A stretch of DNA of 42,751 nt from Prosthecobacter debontii (lineage in GTDB: Bacteria; Verrucomicrobiota; Verrucomicrobiia; Verrucomicrobiales; Akkermansiaceae), in NCBI GenBank assembly GCA_945870855.1, contig CAMBTP010000024.1, positions 1 to 42,751 of the forward strand. The letters are read 5' to 3'. Of the stretch, positions 18,220-26,741 are shown one piece after another. Below the pieces are notes generated by a model, which searched no databases, had not been told where the DNA came from, and was given only the letters and a program-made list of their open reading frames with translations. Position 1 is the first letter of the stretch, and every line of letters starts with the position of its first letter. The translations under genes were made by a program, and so were the position numbers.

Positions 18220-19332
18220 ATGAAAACCGGACTACTCACCTACCACTTCGGCCACAATTATGGCGCGATGCTGCAGGCCTACGCCATGCAGGCCATCCTG
18301 CGACGGCTCGGGCATGACCCCCGGTTCATTTACTACCGCCAGGACTTCACCTTCGTATCGAAATACGAAAGGGAGAAAATCCGTTCGCTCAAGGCATTGG
18401 TGAAGGCGTTGCCTTTCATGCTTCTGCGCACCAAGCTGCGTGACCGTTTTGATCGCTTCGAGGAATTCCTCTCCAGCGAACTAGCACTCACCAAGCGCTA
18501 CCCGACCATCGACGCCTTGATGCAGGATCTGCCGGACGTCGAAGCCTACGTTTGCGGCAGTGATCAGATCTGGAACCTGCAGAACGGGGTGATGGGATAC
18601 TTTTTCGGAAAATTTGTGCCGGAAGGCTGCCGTCTCGTCTCCTACGCGCCCAGCATGGGCAATGACATCATGCCGGACGAGCATCGCGAGGAGGTGCGTG
18701 AACTCCTGAAGCGCTTCGACGCGATCTCAGTCCGCGAGGAATCCGGCCGCAAACTGATCCAGGAACTCACCGACAAACCCGTGGCAAAAGTCATTGACCC
18801 GGTGTTCCTCGTTGAAGACGAGACTTGGAACTCTCTCGAACGCGCACCGAACATCGACGTCCCATACATCGCGTTCTACTCACTGGAAAGCTCCCCACGC
18901 ACCTCCCGCATCGTCAAACGGCTTGCGAAAACCCTCAAAATGCCTGTGGTCGTGCTCGGAAAAGGTGGCTCCTTCGTCTTCACCTGCCGGACGAAAATCG
19001 CCGTCGAATCGGGTCCGCGGGAATTTCTCGGCTGGATACGCGGGGCCAAGCTGGTGATCACCAATTCGTTTCACGCCACCGCTTTTTCCGTGAAATTCCG
19101 TGTCCCGTTCGTGACCATTTCCCACTCCCACCGCAACGCCCGCATGCGTGATTTCCTCACGGATCTCGGCATCGCCGACCGATTGATTTCAACCGCGGAT
19201 GAACTCTCCGGTGACATCGGCTGGCTGTTCGAGTCGTTTCCCGCCTCCGTATCCGAAGGCTTGGAGGCACAAATCAACGCTTCGTGGAATTACCTTGCGA
19301 CAGCAATGCCTTCCCCCATTCGCAATCCATGA
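18220..19332 (+). CDS. Polysaccharide pyruvyl transferase family protein, copy 2
   Basis: A 370-residue member of the PS_pyruv_trans family. It opens with LLTYHFGHNYGAMLQAYAMQ and has VCGSDQIWNLQ near residue 110 and ITNSFHATAFSVKFRVPF near residue 285, all typical. It is only distantly like the copy at 9276, so the two probably act on different sugars or positions. Its stop overlaps the next ATG as ATGA (19329-19332), coupling it to a sulfotransferase gene. Pyruvate transfer from phosphoenolpyruvate is the known family reaction; the acceptor is unknown. Confidence 0.85.
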   Translation: MKTGLLTYHFGHNYGAMLQAYAMQAILRRLGHDPRFIYYRQDFTFVSKYEREKIRSLKALVKALPFMLLRTKLRDRFDRFEEFLSSELALTKRYPTIDALMQDLPDVEAYVCGSDQIWNLQNGVMGYFFGKFVPEGCRLVSYAPSMGNDIMPDEHREEVRELLKRFDAISVREESGRKLIQELTDKPVAKVIDPVFLVEDETWNSLERAPNIDVPYIAFYSLESSPRTSRIVKRLAKTLKMPVVVLGKGGSFVFTCRTKIAVESGPREFLGWIRGAKLVITNSFHATAFSVKFRVPFVTISHSHRNARMRDFLTDLGIADRLISTADELSGDIGWLFESFPASVSEGLEAQINASWNYLATAMPSPIRNP

Positions 19333-20201
19333 AGCCCAAGCTCGCCTTTATCCTCTCTCTTCCCCGCAGCGGCAGCACGGTGCTGACCGCGCAGCTCGAC
19401 CGGATCGAGGGCGTTGTCTGTGCACCGGAGTCTTCATTCCCTCAAATCCTCGGACACCTCACAAAAGCGGAACGCGGCAATCCGCACCATCTGGCAGCCC
19501 TTTACCTCGCTGCCACCTTCACCCCGACGCCGCTGGATATCGAGGCAGCCGCTGCGTGTATGTCTGGAACGGACGAAGAGATCCTGATTGCCTTGGGTCT
19601 CGCCGTGGCGAACAAACTTGGGCGCGATCCCGCACGCGTCCGTTCGGTCGTTTGGAAAACACCGCGCACCGTCGGGATGTTGGCATCCCCTCTCGCCACG
19701 GGCGGAAATTTCATCATCATCCGCCGGAATCTCCACAATGTTTATGAATCCCAATTCCGGGTCGAGTTCGGAACCAACAACCGCAAGCCCTTCCGCTTCG
19801 CCGTGTTCCGGGAAAGCTACGAACATGCGTTCGCCCGGATTCCTGCCGGGCGTAAGATGGAGATCGAATATGATCAACTTCCCGGAATTTTGCCACAAGT
19901 GGCGGCGTTTATCGGCATCAGCGAGATCAAACCATGGCAGGAAGGGCGCTCAAACCTCGAAATGGCCGCCGCCACCCGCGCGCACATGACCGAAGTCACT
20001 TCAGAATTCCACAACCGGGACGCGGAAAAGCGTGCGAGACTCGATCCGGCACAGGTGCGTGCGCTGGATAAAGCGCTGGCCATGGCACGCCCCCTGCGTC
20101 CTTTCCTCGGTCCGGTAAGATCCTTTTTCGACCGCCAGTCGCTCGGCCACATCCGCCAAAGAGTTGCGAATGAAGGATCGTCCGCTCCCAAAGCCGTTTG
20201 A
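19329..20201 (+). CDS. Sulfotransferase family protein
   Basis: A 290-residue PAPS-dependent sulfotransferase. The 5'-PSB loop LSLPRSGSTVL lies at residues 9-19, and IIIRRNLHNVYESQFR near residue 140 stands in the position of the 3'-phosphate site. The ATG at 19329 overlaps the pyruvyl transferase stop by four bases. It is the third and most divergent sulfotransferase in the window. A link with pyruvylation through translational coupling suggests the two modifications belong to the same glycan, which is inference. Confidence 0.8.
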   Translation: MKPKLAFILSLPRSGSTVLTAQLDRIEGVVCAPESSFPQILGHLTKAERGNPHHLAALYLAATFTPTPLDIEAAAACMSGTDEEILIALGLAVANKLGRDPARVRSVVWKTPRTVGMLASPLATGGNFIIIRRNLHNVYESQFRVEFGTNNRKPFRFAVFRESYEHAFARIPAGRKMEIEYDQLPGILPQVAAFIGISEIKPWQEGRSNLEMAAATRAHMTEVTSEFHNRDAEKRARLDPAQVRALDKALAMARPLRPFLGPVRSFFDRQSLGHIRQRVANEGSSAPKAV

Positions 20202-20222
20202 TTCCACTGCCATTTCATCTCC

Positions 20223-21086
20223 ATGCTCATCACCTCCGGAACCAAGGGGCAATTCGGCAACGCCTATCTATCCAGCGCCTATCACCTGGCGCATGCTCTG
20301 GAACATGGCTACCGCCTGCGGCTTTATAATCTCGGCCCCTATCGCGACCATCTGGTTGGCGCGGATGGTTATCCCCGAATCCTCATCGGTGGCAATACCG
20401 GCAACCTCGCAGGCATCGCCGCCGGACGTGCCTACCGATCCATAACACGGCGCAAGATCGCCCGACTCGGCCCCCTTTCCATTCTCAACGACCAGCGGGG
20501 AACCTATCCCTTGACACCTGCGGAACTTGCGAATCTCGCAAATACCGGAATCACCCTCAGCGGCGGGTGGAAATTCCGTGACCGCCCCACCCTGCAGAAA
20601 CAGATAACCACAATACGGAGCATTCTGGCTTTCAAACCTCAATATCTCGATGCCGCCCGAGCAAAGATCCGGGAGATCCGGGGCAACGCCTGCCACATCA
20701 TCGCGATCCATATCCGCATGGGAGATTATCGCGACTTCATGGGCGGGCAATATTTTTTCTCACCGGAGGATTATCAGCGAATCGCGACGCAGGCGGTTGA
20801 AACTTCCGGCCATGACCCGTCCGACGTGGTGGTGATGCCGTTCTCCAACGAGAAACTGGACTGGCCAGCCACCCTTGCGGGCGCACGGGTTCTAACAGCA
20901 GGCGGATCGTGGTGGGAGGATTTCCTCTGCCTTTCCTTGAGCGACCTGATCATCGGCCCGCCAAGCACCTTCTCGGGCTCCGCCTCTTTGCTCGGCGATG
21001 TGCCTTGGTTCCAGATCAAAGATAAGGATGCGCCCTTTGACTTGCGCATTGCGAAAACCTATCTCGAATCCGGCATCCGATCCTGA
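20223..21086 (+). CDS. Fucosyltransferase-like glycosyltransferase (GT11-like)
   Basis: A 287-residue protein. The segment IAIHIRMGDYRDFMGG near residue 165 matches the H-x-R-x-G/T-D-Y motif of alpha-1,2- and O-fucosyltransferase folds, and the start (GTKGQFGNAYLSSAYHLAHA) resembles the opening of GT11 enzymes. DLIIGPPSTFSGSASLLGDV fits the C-terminal donor region. It is clearly shorter and more divergent than the GT11 gene at 38648. It follows the sulfotransferase by 21 bases. A fucosyl or similar 6-deoxyhexosyl transfer is likely but not certain. Confidence 0.65.
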   Translation: MLITSGTKGQFGNAYLSSAYHLAHALEHGYRLRLYNLGPYRDHLVGADGYPRILIGGNTGNLAGIAAGRAYRSITRRKIARLGPLSILNDQRGTYPLTPAELANLANTGITLSGGWKFRDRPTLQKQITTIRSILAFKPQYLDAARAKIREIRGNACHIIAIHIRMGDYRDFMGGQYFFSPEDYQRIATQAVETSGHDPSDVVVMPFSNEKLDWPATLAGARVLTAGGSWWEDFLCLSLSDLIIGPPSTFSGSASLLGDVPWFQIKDKDAPFDLRIAKTYLESGIRS

Positions 21087-21102
21087 CTCCATCAAAACCA
21101 TC

Positions 21103-21795
21103 ATGAAATACCGCCTCAAATCCGCCATTCGCAGCCGCTTCCCCGCAACCCTAATTATCAAGGCCTGGTTGGTCGCGTGGAAGGATTCCCTATCCGCGGT
21201 AAGTGACAGCTACTCGCAAACCGGTGAGGATCGGATGCTGTTGGAACTGTTCGGCAAAAAGGGAATCACCAAGGGGCGCTACATCGATGTTGGCGCGAAC
21301 CATCCGACCAAGCTCAGCAACACTTACCGGCTCTACCGCGAGGGCTTCACCGGCATCGTGGTGGAGCCGAACCGCAGCCTGCTGCGGCTGCACCGCATGA
21401 TCCGCCCGAACGACCTTCATCTAGGCATCGGCTGCGGGGAAAAGGCGGCGGTGCTTTCCTTCCAGCACGCAACCTCCCATGTGCTCAGCGGCTTCCAGAG
21501 CGAGGGACTCAAGACCGATAACTTCCGCAGCACGGAGCTGATCCCCGTGCTCCCCCTCGACCTTATCACGGCGGCGATTCCCGACGAAGAGTTCGCTGTC
21601 CTCTCGATTGATGTCGAGGGCTTCGACCTGCAGGTCGTCCTCGGTGCCACGGAAACGCTCAAGCGCACACGTTTCGTCGTGATCGAGGGCAGTGAGACGG
21701 ACGCGGAGATGATGGAGGTGTTCGCGAAAGCCAATTTCTCGCTGATCGAGAAGACCAAACACAACCTGATCTTCGAGAGGAAGGTTGCTGAGTAA
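21103..21795 (+). CDS. FkbM-family methyltransferase
   Basis: A 230-residue SAM-dependent methyltransferase of the FkbM type. SQTGEDRMLLELFGKKG and YIDVGANHPTKLSNTYRLY form the N-terminal signature with the SAM loop, GIVVEPNRSLLRLH the acidic second strand, and VLSIDVEGFDLQVVLGA the characteristic C-terminal motif. The ATG at 21103 is 16 bases after the preceding stop; a longer reading back to 20998 would run inside the fucosyltransferase-like gene and is not needed. It probably O-methylates a sugar. It is the last gene of the tightly packed central block. Confidence 0.85.
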   Translation: MKYRLKSAIRSRFPATLIIKAWLVAWKDSLSAVSDSYSQTGEDRMLLELFGKKGITKGRYIDVGANHPTKLSNTYRLYREGFTGIVVEPNRSLLRLHRMIRPNDLHLGIGCGEKAAVLSFQHATSHVLSGFQSEGLKTDNFRSTELIPVLPLDLITAAIPDEEFAVLSIDVEGFDLQVVLGATETLKRTRFVVIEGSETDAEMMEVFAKANFSLIEKTKHNLIFERKVAE

Positions 21796-21830
21796 GCGAG
21801 TTAGATGCGGCAAGCCCGATATCCTCCCTT

Positions 21831-21910
21831 ACCTCCGTTTCCTCCTGTGAGGAAATCCAGAATTTTTGAACAGGAGGCAACGGAGTGATGAGAAAAGGAG
21901 GGGCTGGCGC
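21831..21910. repeat. CTCCTGT/ACAGGAG hairpin repeat, copy 1
   Basis: Arms ACCTCCGTTTCCTCCTGT (21831-21848) and ACAGGAGGCAACGGAG (21870-21885) can pair. GGGCTGGCGC follows at 21901-21910. The same arm words and the same GGGCTGGCGC recur at 24346-24470, so this is a second dispersed repeat family. Confidence 0.65.
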
Positions 21911-21996
21911 GTCACCCTTTCGCCCGAGCCAACAGGTATTCATTCCGGTGGAAGCGATGCGTATGATAGGCTGGAACATCATCCGTGATTTAAACC

Positions 21997-22090
21997 GAAC
22001 GTCGAACGTCCAACTTTCAACGTCCAACACGGAGGGCGTCTCATTTTTCCTTAAAAGTTGAATGTTCAATGTTGAAAGTTCGACGTTTTC
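21997..22090. repeat. Imperfect inverted repeat of GTTGAAAGTT-type words
   Basis: The left arm (CGTCGAACGTCCAACTTTCA within 21997-22028) and right arm (GTTGAAAGTTCGACGTTTTC within 22055-22090) are imperfect reverse complements. It could fold as a hairpin, possibly a transcription terminator for the central operon, but no U-rich tail is obvious. Confidence 0.55.
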
Positions 22091-22144
22091 TTTAATCGAT
22101 TACGAACGTCCTAAGTCCAACAAAAAGCCTTCCTCATCCACCTG

Positions 22145-22744
22145 ATGCTCCGAAAAATCCTGTCCCTATCCCTCGCTTGGCAGTACCCGCTCTACCTTAC
22201 GTATGCCCGGATGAGACGTGCCACGGTTCATCCATCCGTGGTGATGAACGGGCGGCCTTTGGTTCGCTGCGTGCGGGGCGGGACGCTGGAGATCGGCGCG
22301 GGTGTGAAAATCAATACGCGGGTTTCCTCGAACCCGGTGATCGGGCGGACGCGAACCAGCCTGATGGTGATGGCGCCGGATGCCCGAATGGTGATCGGTG
22401 CGCATGTCGGCATGAGCGGTGTTTGTATCTGTGCCGCGAATGCGGTGGAGATCGGGGAACGGACGATCATCGGCGCGGATGCTCTGATTACTGACACGGA
22501 TTTCCATTCTCCCCTGCCGGACGGAGGATGGTCGAACGATGCGGTGGGCACCTCCGCTCCGGTGAAGATCGGCAAAGGCTGCTTCATCGGAGCACGGGCG
22601 ATCATTCTGAAGGGCGTGACCATTGGTGACGGGGCGGTTGTGGCGGCCGGGGCGCTGGTCACGCGGGATGTGCCGGCGGAGCATCTGGCGATTGGCAATC
22701 CGGCGATGGTGAAACCTTTGGATGAGCGCTGGAAGCACAGGTAG
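22145..22744 (+). CDS. Hexapeptide-repeat (LbH) acyltransferase
   Basis: A 199-residue left-handed beta-helix acyltransferase. The coil repeats run through ADALITDTDFHSPLPDG, where DTDFH holds the probable catalytic His, then VKIGKGCFIGARAIILKGVT and the family end LAIGNPAM. It likely acetylates a sugar hydroxyl or amino group in the cytoplasm. The ATG at 22145 follows a repeat-rich gap. The last Arg codon and TAG stop (22739-22744) come from the GGTAGGG terminus of a dispersed element starting at 22740. Confidence 0.85.
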   Translation: MLRKILSLSLAWQYPLYLTYARMRRATVHPSVVMNGRPLVRCVRGGTLEIGAGVKINTRVSSNPVIGRTRTSLMVMAPDARMVIGAHVGMSGVCICAANAVEIGERTIIGADALITDTDFHSPLPDGGWSNDAVGTSAPVKIGKGCFIGARAIILKGVTIGDGAVVAAGALVTRDVPAEHLAIGNPAMVKPLDERWKHR

Positions 22745-22864
22745 GGACGATCCCGCCGTGGTCGTCCCTGATTCACCGCTAATGTCGAAGTGAAACCGAA
22801 GAGAAAGATTTAGCCTCCGGCGGAAGAAGGCAAAGTGGGCGGACCGCAGCGGGTCAGCCCTACC
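22740..22864. repeat. REPIN-like element, inverted copy
   Basis: It starts GGTAGGGACGATCCC, runs through the reverse complement of the usual core (TTTAGCCTCCGGCGGAAGAA) and ends GCCCTACC. The orientation is opposite to most copies. Because both termini read GGTAGGG inwards, it still supplies the TAG stop of the upstream acyltransferase gene. Confidence 0.9.
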
Positions 22865-22873
22865 ATTTAAATG

Positions 22874-22997
22874 GGTAGGGACGATCCCGCCGTGGTCGTC
22901 CCTGATTTTCAGCGAGTGGCGAAGCGAAACCGAAGAGGGAGATTAGCCTCCGGCGGAAGAAGGCAAAGTGGCAGGAGGGCGGCGCCTCAGCCCTACC
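22874..22997. repeat. REPIN-like element, second inverted copy in tandem
   Basis: A second inverted copy nine bases after the first, with the same hairpin GGGACGATCCCGCCGTGGTC at its left and GAGGGCGGCGCCTCAGCCC at its right end. The two differ in their right-hand hairpins, so the pair is not a simple recent duplication. Confidence 0.9.
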
Positions 22998-23022
22998 GAA
23001 ATATCGATTTACCAAAACACCG

Positions 23023-24243
23023 ATGCCACCTTCCGTTGTCAAATCATCACCGATCCGTGTGCTGCAGGTGTTCAACCAATATCTGGAGCAAGGCGGTGAG
23101 GAGGTGTGGGTGAACGAAGTGACGCGCTTATCGGGAAGTTCGTTTCATGTGGACGGCCTGCGCTTTCAGAGCAGCGAGTGGACGGGACGGGGCGCGCCAA
23201 CCCTTGTAAGGCAGGCACGGCAGGTCTGGGACAATCCCGCTTCGAGGGAGCGGCTGCGGGCGGCGGTGGATAAGGTGAGGCCGGATGTATTGCTTTATCA
23301 CAACCTGATTCCGGTGGGTTCGCTGGGGCTGTATGACGAGGCGCATGCGCTGGGGTTGCCGGTGGTGCAATACATCCACAACTTCCGTCCGTTCAGCGCC
23401 TCCGGGACGATGTGGGTCAACGGGCGGGTGAATGCGGCGGGACTGCGCGGGAATCCTTGGCCCGAGGTGATGGGGCGTGCGTGGGAGCGCTCGTTTTTGA
23501 AAACCTTCCTGGTCGCGAGCTACCAGTCGAAGCTAGTTTCTTCCGGCACGCTGGATGTGGTGCGGCGCTGGATCGCGATATCGGAATTCATGCGCGAGCG
23601 CTTCATCGAGGCGGGGATCCCAGCGGAACGGGTGGTGACCCTGCGGCATTGCTGGCAGCCGCACGCGGGGCCCGATCCGGAAAAGATGTCCGGCCATTAC
23701 CTTTTCCTCGGCCGCTTGGTGGCGGAGAAAGGCATTTTCACCCTGCTCAAGGCTTGGGCGATCCTGGAAAAGCAGCTCGGCAAGGCGTGTCCACGTCTGG
23801 TGATCGCCGGCTCCGGCCCCGCCGAGACAAGGGTGCACACCATGGTCAACAGGATGCGTTCCGTGGTCTGTGTGGGTTTTGTGGAGGGGAAAACGAAGGA
23901 TGATCTGCTGCACGGCTGCCGGGCTCTGATCGCCCCCTCGATCTGGTGGGAACCGCTGGGATTGATCATCTATGAGGCCTACGACTTCGGCAGGCCGGTG
24001 CTGGCGGCCGCTTCCGGCGGGCTGAAGGAAACCGTGGTGGAGGGCGAGACCGGGTTCCTACACGAGGCGGGCAACGCCGAATCCTTGGCGAACGACGTGG
24101 AGAAAATGGAGCAACTGGGAGCGGAAGGCCGCGTGAGGATGGGGGAAGCCGGGAGGAAGTGGCTTTTGGAAAACGCATCGCCTGAGGTGTGGTTGGAGAG
24201 GTTTACGGAGATCATGCGCGAGGCGAAGGATTTTGGCAGGTAG
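23023..24243 (+). CDS. Glycosyltransferase family 4 protein
   Basis: A 406-residue GT-B glycosyltransferase. The N-terminal domain opens with VLQVFNQYLEQGGEEVWV and includes a conserved YIHNFRPF segment. The C-terminal domain has FLGRLVAEKGIFTLLKAW and the donor motif PSIWWEPLGLIIYEAYDFG with Glu residues in E-x7-E spacing. The start at 23023 is preceded by AAAACACCG, a word found before other starts in this half of the window. The final Arg codon and TAG stop are supplied by the element at 24239. The sugar is unknown. Confidence 0.9.
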   Translation: MPPSVVKSSPIRVLQVFNQYLEQGGEEVWVNEVTRLSGSSFHVDGLRFQSSEWTGRGAPTLVRQARQVWDNPASRERLRAAVDKVRPDVLLYHNLIPVGSLGLYDEAHALGLPVVQYIHNFRPFSASGTMWVNGRVNAAGLRGNPWPEVMGRAWERSFLKTFLVASYQSKLVSSGTLDVVRRWIAISEFMRERFIEAGIPAERVVTLRHCWQPHAGPDPEKMSGHYLFLGRLVAEKGIFTLLKAWAILEKQLGKACPRLVIAGSGPAETRVHTMVNRMRSVVCVGFVEGKTKDDLLHGCRALIAPSIWWEPLGLIIYEAYDFGRPVLAAASGGLKETVVEGETGFLHEAGNAESLANDVEKMEQLGAEGRVRMGEAGRKWLLENASPEVWLERFTEIMREAKDFGR

Positions 24244-24544
24244 GGCTGGGCCGGGTAGGGCTGACCCGCTGCGGTCGGCCCAAGATACCTTCTTCCGCAG
24301 AAGTCTAAATCTTCCTTCTCTTCTAGGGTTCAATCAGATCTTTTTACAGGAGGAAACAGAGGAAACGGAGGGCTGGCGCACTGGGTTTTCGTTTTGAATT
24401 CTACGGTTCTTTGCTTCGGATTTGAAAACGGTTTGATGCTACATCCTCCGTTATCTCCGTTGGCTCCTGTGAGATTCTTACTCTTCGATTTCGATTCGTC
24501 ATTTGCTGACAAATAGGGACGACCACGGCGGGATCGTCCCTACC
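24239..24544. repeat. Composite REPIN-like element interrupted by a second repeat family
   Basis: Left ends start at 24239 and 24254 (GGTAGGGCTGACCCGCTGC), followed by a decayed core. The interior 24346-24470 is a CTCCTGT/ACAGGAG hairpin repeat of the other family. The usual right hairpin GGACGACC...GGATCGTCC ends CTACC at 24544, nine bases before the next ATG. The element carries the preceding gene's stop and fills the whole 309-base gap; I see no gene in it. Confidence 0.8.
24346..24470. repeat. CTCCTGT/ACAGGAG hairpin repeat, copy 2 (nested)
   Basis: Arms ACAGGAGGAAACAGAGGAAA and TCTCCGTTGGCTCCTGT pair, and GGGCTGGCGC follows the left arm as in the copy at 21831-21910. It lies inside a REPIN-like element. 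Confidence 0.65.
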
Positions 24545-24552
24545 TTTATAAA

Positions 24553-25143
24553 ATGAAACGCATTTTCAAAAAGCTGGTCGCCGCGATCAAGAGCTTGCGC
24601 GATGCCTATCTCGTGAAAGTGAAATGGCGGCGGTATTCCCTGGGGCGCGGCTTCCATGCGGGGCGGCGGGTAGTGCTTTGGGCACCGAACGAACTGAAGA
24701 TCGGGGACAACTGCTACATCGGCCGCTACAGCCAGATTGAGTGCGACGCGGACATCGGCCACAGCGTGATCATGGCGAACATGGTTTCCTTCGTCGGACG
24801 CTACGACCATCATTTCCGGCACGTGGGCACGCCGACCCGCCTTTCCCGCCAGATCAGGGATCCGGACTACGACTGGAAGGGCAACGACATCAAGGTCACC
24901 GTCGGTGACGATGTCTGGATCGGCTACGGGGCGATCATCCTCAGCGGCGTGACCATCGGAGAGGGCAGCGTGATCGCGGCGGGATCCGTGGTGACGAGGG
25001 ATGTGGAACCTTACGCGGTGGTGGGAGGCAACCCCGCGCGCAAGATCTGCGACCGCTTCAAGAACGAGGAGGATCTGCGTCTCCACCGGATGGCGATCGC
25101 GGCACGGCGCAACGTCGCGGAAGGGAAGAAGGGGAAGAGGTGA
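24553..25143 (+). CDS. Hexapeptide-repeat (LbH) acyltransferase
   Basis: A 196-residue beta-helix acyltransferase. [20 protein letters not shown] starts the coil, [14 protein letters not shown] probably holds the active-site His, and [20 protein letters not shown] with [10 protein letters not shown] closes it. The basic N-terminus ([19 protein letters not shown]) could associate with the membrane. ATG 24553 is nine bases after a dispersed element. The C-terminal tail EGKKGKR is charged. It is one of three intact enzymes of this type in the window. Confidence 0.85.
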   Translation: MKRIFKKLVAAIKSLRDAYLVKVKWRRYSLGRGFHAGRRVVLWAPNELKIGDNCYIGRYSQIECDADIGHSVIMANMVSFVGRYDHHFRHVGTPTRLSRQIRDPDYDWKGNDIKVTVGDDVWIGYGAIILSGVTIGEGSVIAAGSVVTRDVEPYAVVGGNPARKICDRFKNEEDLRLHRMAIAARRNVAEGKKGKR

Positions 25144-25164
25144 GACGGTGTTTCGGTGTTTCAA

Positions 25165-25425
25165 GGTAGGGCTGAGGCGCCGCGCGCATTTTAGGATGGT
25201 AGGGCGGACTCAGCCTGATCCGCCCATTTCACCTTCTTCCGCCGGAGGCTAAATCTTCTCGAAACCATTTGCTTTGTCCTTCGCTGAAAAAAGTGGGACG
25301 ACCGAGCCGGATCATCCCTACCGTCAAAAAATCTTCCTCTTCCCCAAGGACACCCCCGTACCACGACCAGCCCTTGCCGCCATACGGCGGAATCCAGGGA
25401 CGACCACGGCGGGATCGTCCCTACC
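25165..25425. repeat. Composite of two or three REPIN-like elements
   Basis: A left-end fragment at 25165 is followed by a full copy from 25198 to 25322 (GGTAGGGCGGACTCAGCC to ATCATCCCTACC), then by a right half from about 25335 with CGTACCACG, CCCTTGCCGCCATACGGCGG and the terminal hairpin ending CTACC at 25425. It occupies nearly all of the 296-base gap, and no gene is visible. Confidence 0.85.
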
Positions 25426-25439
25426 ATTTGAAAACACCG

Positions 25440-26555
25440 ATGCCCACCGTCCTCATCATCCAGGAGCACATGCCGGCTTTCCGGGTGCCGTTCTACGAGC
25501 GTCTGCGCGAGTTGCTTGCGGGGCGGGGCGTGGAGCTGCGGTTGGTTTACGCGCCCAACCAGCGTAATACCTTCCTCAAGAGCGAGTTGGAATGGGCGAA
25601 GCCAGTGCCGATCCGATGGGTCGGGCCGCTCGGTTGGCAGCCGGTGATGAACATGTGCCGCGGATGTGATTTGGTCATCATCCAGCAGGAGACAAAATAC
25701 GCGGTGAATCCGCTGCTGCAGATATGGAGCCGTTTCGGCGGGCCGAAGGTGGCGTATTGGGGGCACGGCAAGAATTTCCAGAAAGCTGAGGAAAGCGGCT
25801 TCGGCGGGTTCCTTAAGGAATTCCTGGCTAAGCGTGTGGACTGGTGGTTCGCCTACAATGACCTGAGCGCGAAGGTCGTTGCCAATCTCGGATACCCGCG
25901 CGAACGGATCACCTCCGTGGGGAACGCGGTGGACACCGCAGGGATGCGAAAACGTCGGGAGGAAATCGATCCGTCCGAGGTGGCTGCGCTGCGCGAGGCG
26001 CTCGGCATTCTTTCGGAGAACGTCGCGGTCTACACCGGCGGGCTGTATCCGAATAAGCGCATCGATTTCCTGCTCGACGCCGCCCGGCGTATCCGAGCCA
26101 GCGTGCCGGACTTCGAGCTTCTCGTGATCGGCGACGGCCCGGAGCGATTCAAGATCAAGGAAGCGGCACGCGCCGAAACGTGGATCCATGATCTGGGATC
26201 GAAAAACGACCACGACAAGGTTCCTTTCTGGTCAATGGCCAAACTTCTGCTCATGCCCGGCCTAGTGGGGCTGGTGGTGGTGGATTCCTTCGCCCTCGGC
26301 GTCCCCCTAGTCACCACGGACTATCCCTTTCACAGCCCCGAGATCGACTACCTCAAAGACGGCGAGAACGGCTGCATCGTGCCATGCGGCGATGATCCAA
26401 ACGCCTACGCCGATGCTGTGGTTGCACTGCTGCGCGATCCCCAACGCATCGCGGCTCTGAAAGAAGGAGCCATCCGCTCATCCGGTCTCCACACCATCGA
26501 GAACATGGCGGCTAGCTTCGCGGAAGGAGTGATCCAATGCCTTCAAACAAGGTAG
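25440..26555 (+). CDS. Glycosyltransferase family 4 protein
   Basis: A 371-residue GT-B glycosyltransferase. It starts VLIIQEHMPAFRVPFYERL, has YWGHGKNFQ in the middle, then YTGGLYPNKRIDFLLDAA and the donor-side PGLVGLVVVDSFALGVPLV, where the usual Glu of E-x7-E is Asp. ATG 25440 is chosen because sequence upstream of it in the same frame is repeat-derived. The word AAAACACCG directly precedes it. Its last Arg codon and TAG stop lie in the element at 26551. The sugar is unknown. Confidence 0.88.
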   Translation: MPTVLIIQEHMPAFRVPFYERLRELLAGRGVELRLVYAPNQRNTFLKSELEWAKPVPIRWVGPLGWQPVMNMCRGCDLVIIQQETKYAVNPLLQIWSRFGGPKVAYWGHGKNFQKAEESGFGGFLKEFLAKRVDWWFAYNDLSAKVVANLGYPRERITSVGNAVDTAGMRKRREEIDPSEVAALREALGILSENVAVYTGGLYPNKRIDFLLDAARRIRASVPDFELLVIGDGPERFKIKEAARAETWIHDLGSKNDHDKVPFWSMAKLLLMPGLVGLVVVDSFALGVPLVTTDYPFHSPEIDYLKDGENGCIVPCGDDPNAYADAVVALLRDPQRIAALKEGAIRSSGLHTIENMAASFAEGVIQCLQTR

Positions 26556-26727
26556 GGCTGACCCGCTGCGGACGGCCCACTTCCCCTTTTTCCGCCGGAG
26601 GCTCCAATCGCGTGGGTCCGCGCCCTTTACGCAACTTCCTCTCCCCCAAGGACACCCCCGTTGCACGGAAAGCCCTTGCCGCCATCCGGCGGAAATCAGG
26701 GACGACCGCGGCGGGATCGTCCCTACC
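26551..26727. repeat. REPIN-like element, long form
   Basis: Left end GGTAGGGCTGACCCGCTGC, core TTCCGCCGGAGGCT, second module with CCAAGGACACCCCCGTTGCA and CCCTTGCCGCCATCCGGCGG, right hairpin GGGACGACC...GGATCGTCCC ending CTACC. It supplies the preceding TAG stop and ends 14 bases before the next ATG. Confidence 0.9.
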
Positions 26728-26741
26728 CCGAAACACCGATC

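Larger units (their letters stand above)
21796..22144. other. 349-base gap with two hairpin-forming repeats
   Basis: No gene is apparent. It holds a hairpin of the CCTCCGTTTCCTCCTG family at 21831-21886 and a second, imperfect inverted repeat at 21997-22090 built from words such as GAACGTC and GTTGAAAGTT. It marks the end of the compact central block and the start of the repeat-rich right half. Confidence 0.6.

Noticed and set aside
22740..22997. Tandem repeated blocks resembling a CRISPR array
   Set aside because: The units are about 125 bases with inverted ends and no regular short repeat-spacer pattern, and no cas genes are present.
25269..25439. N-terminal extension of the GT4 at 25440
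   Set aside because: The open frame runs through dispersed repeats; the glycosyltransferase fold starts at 25440.
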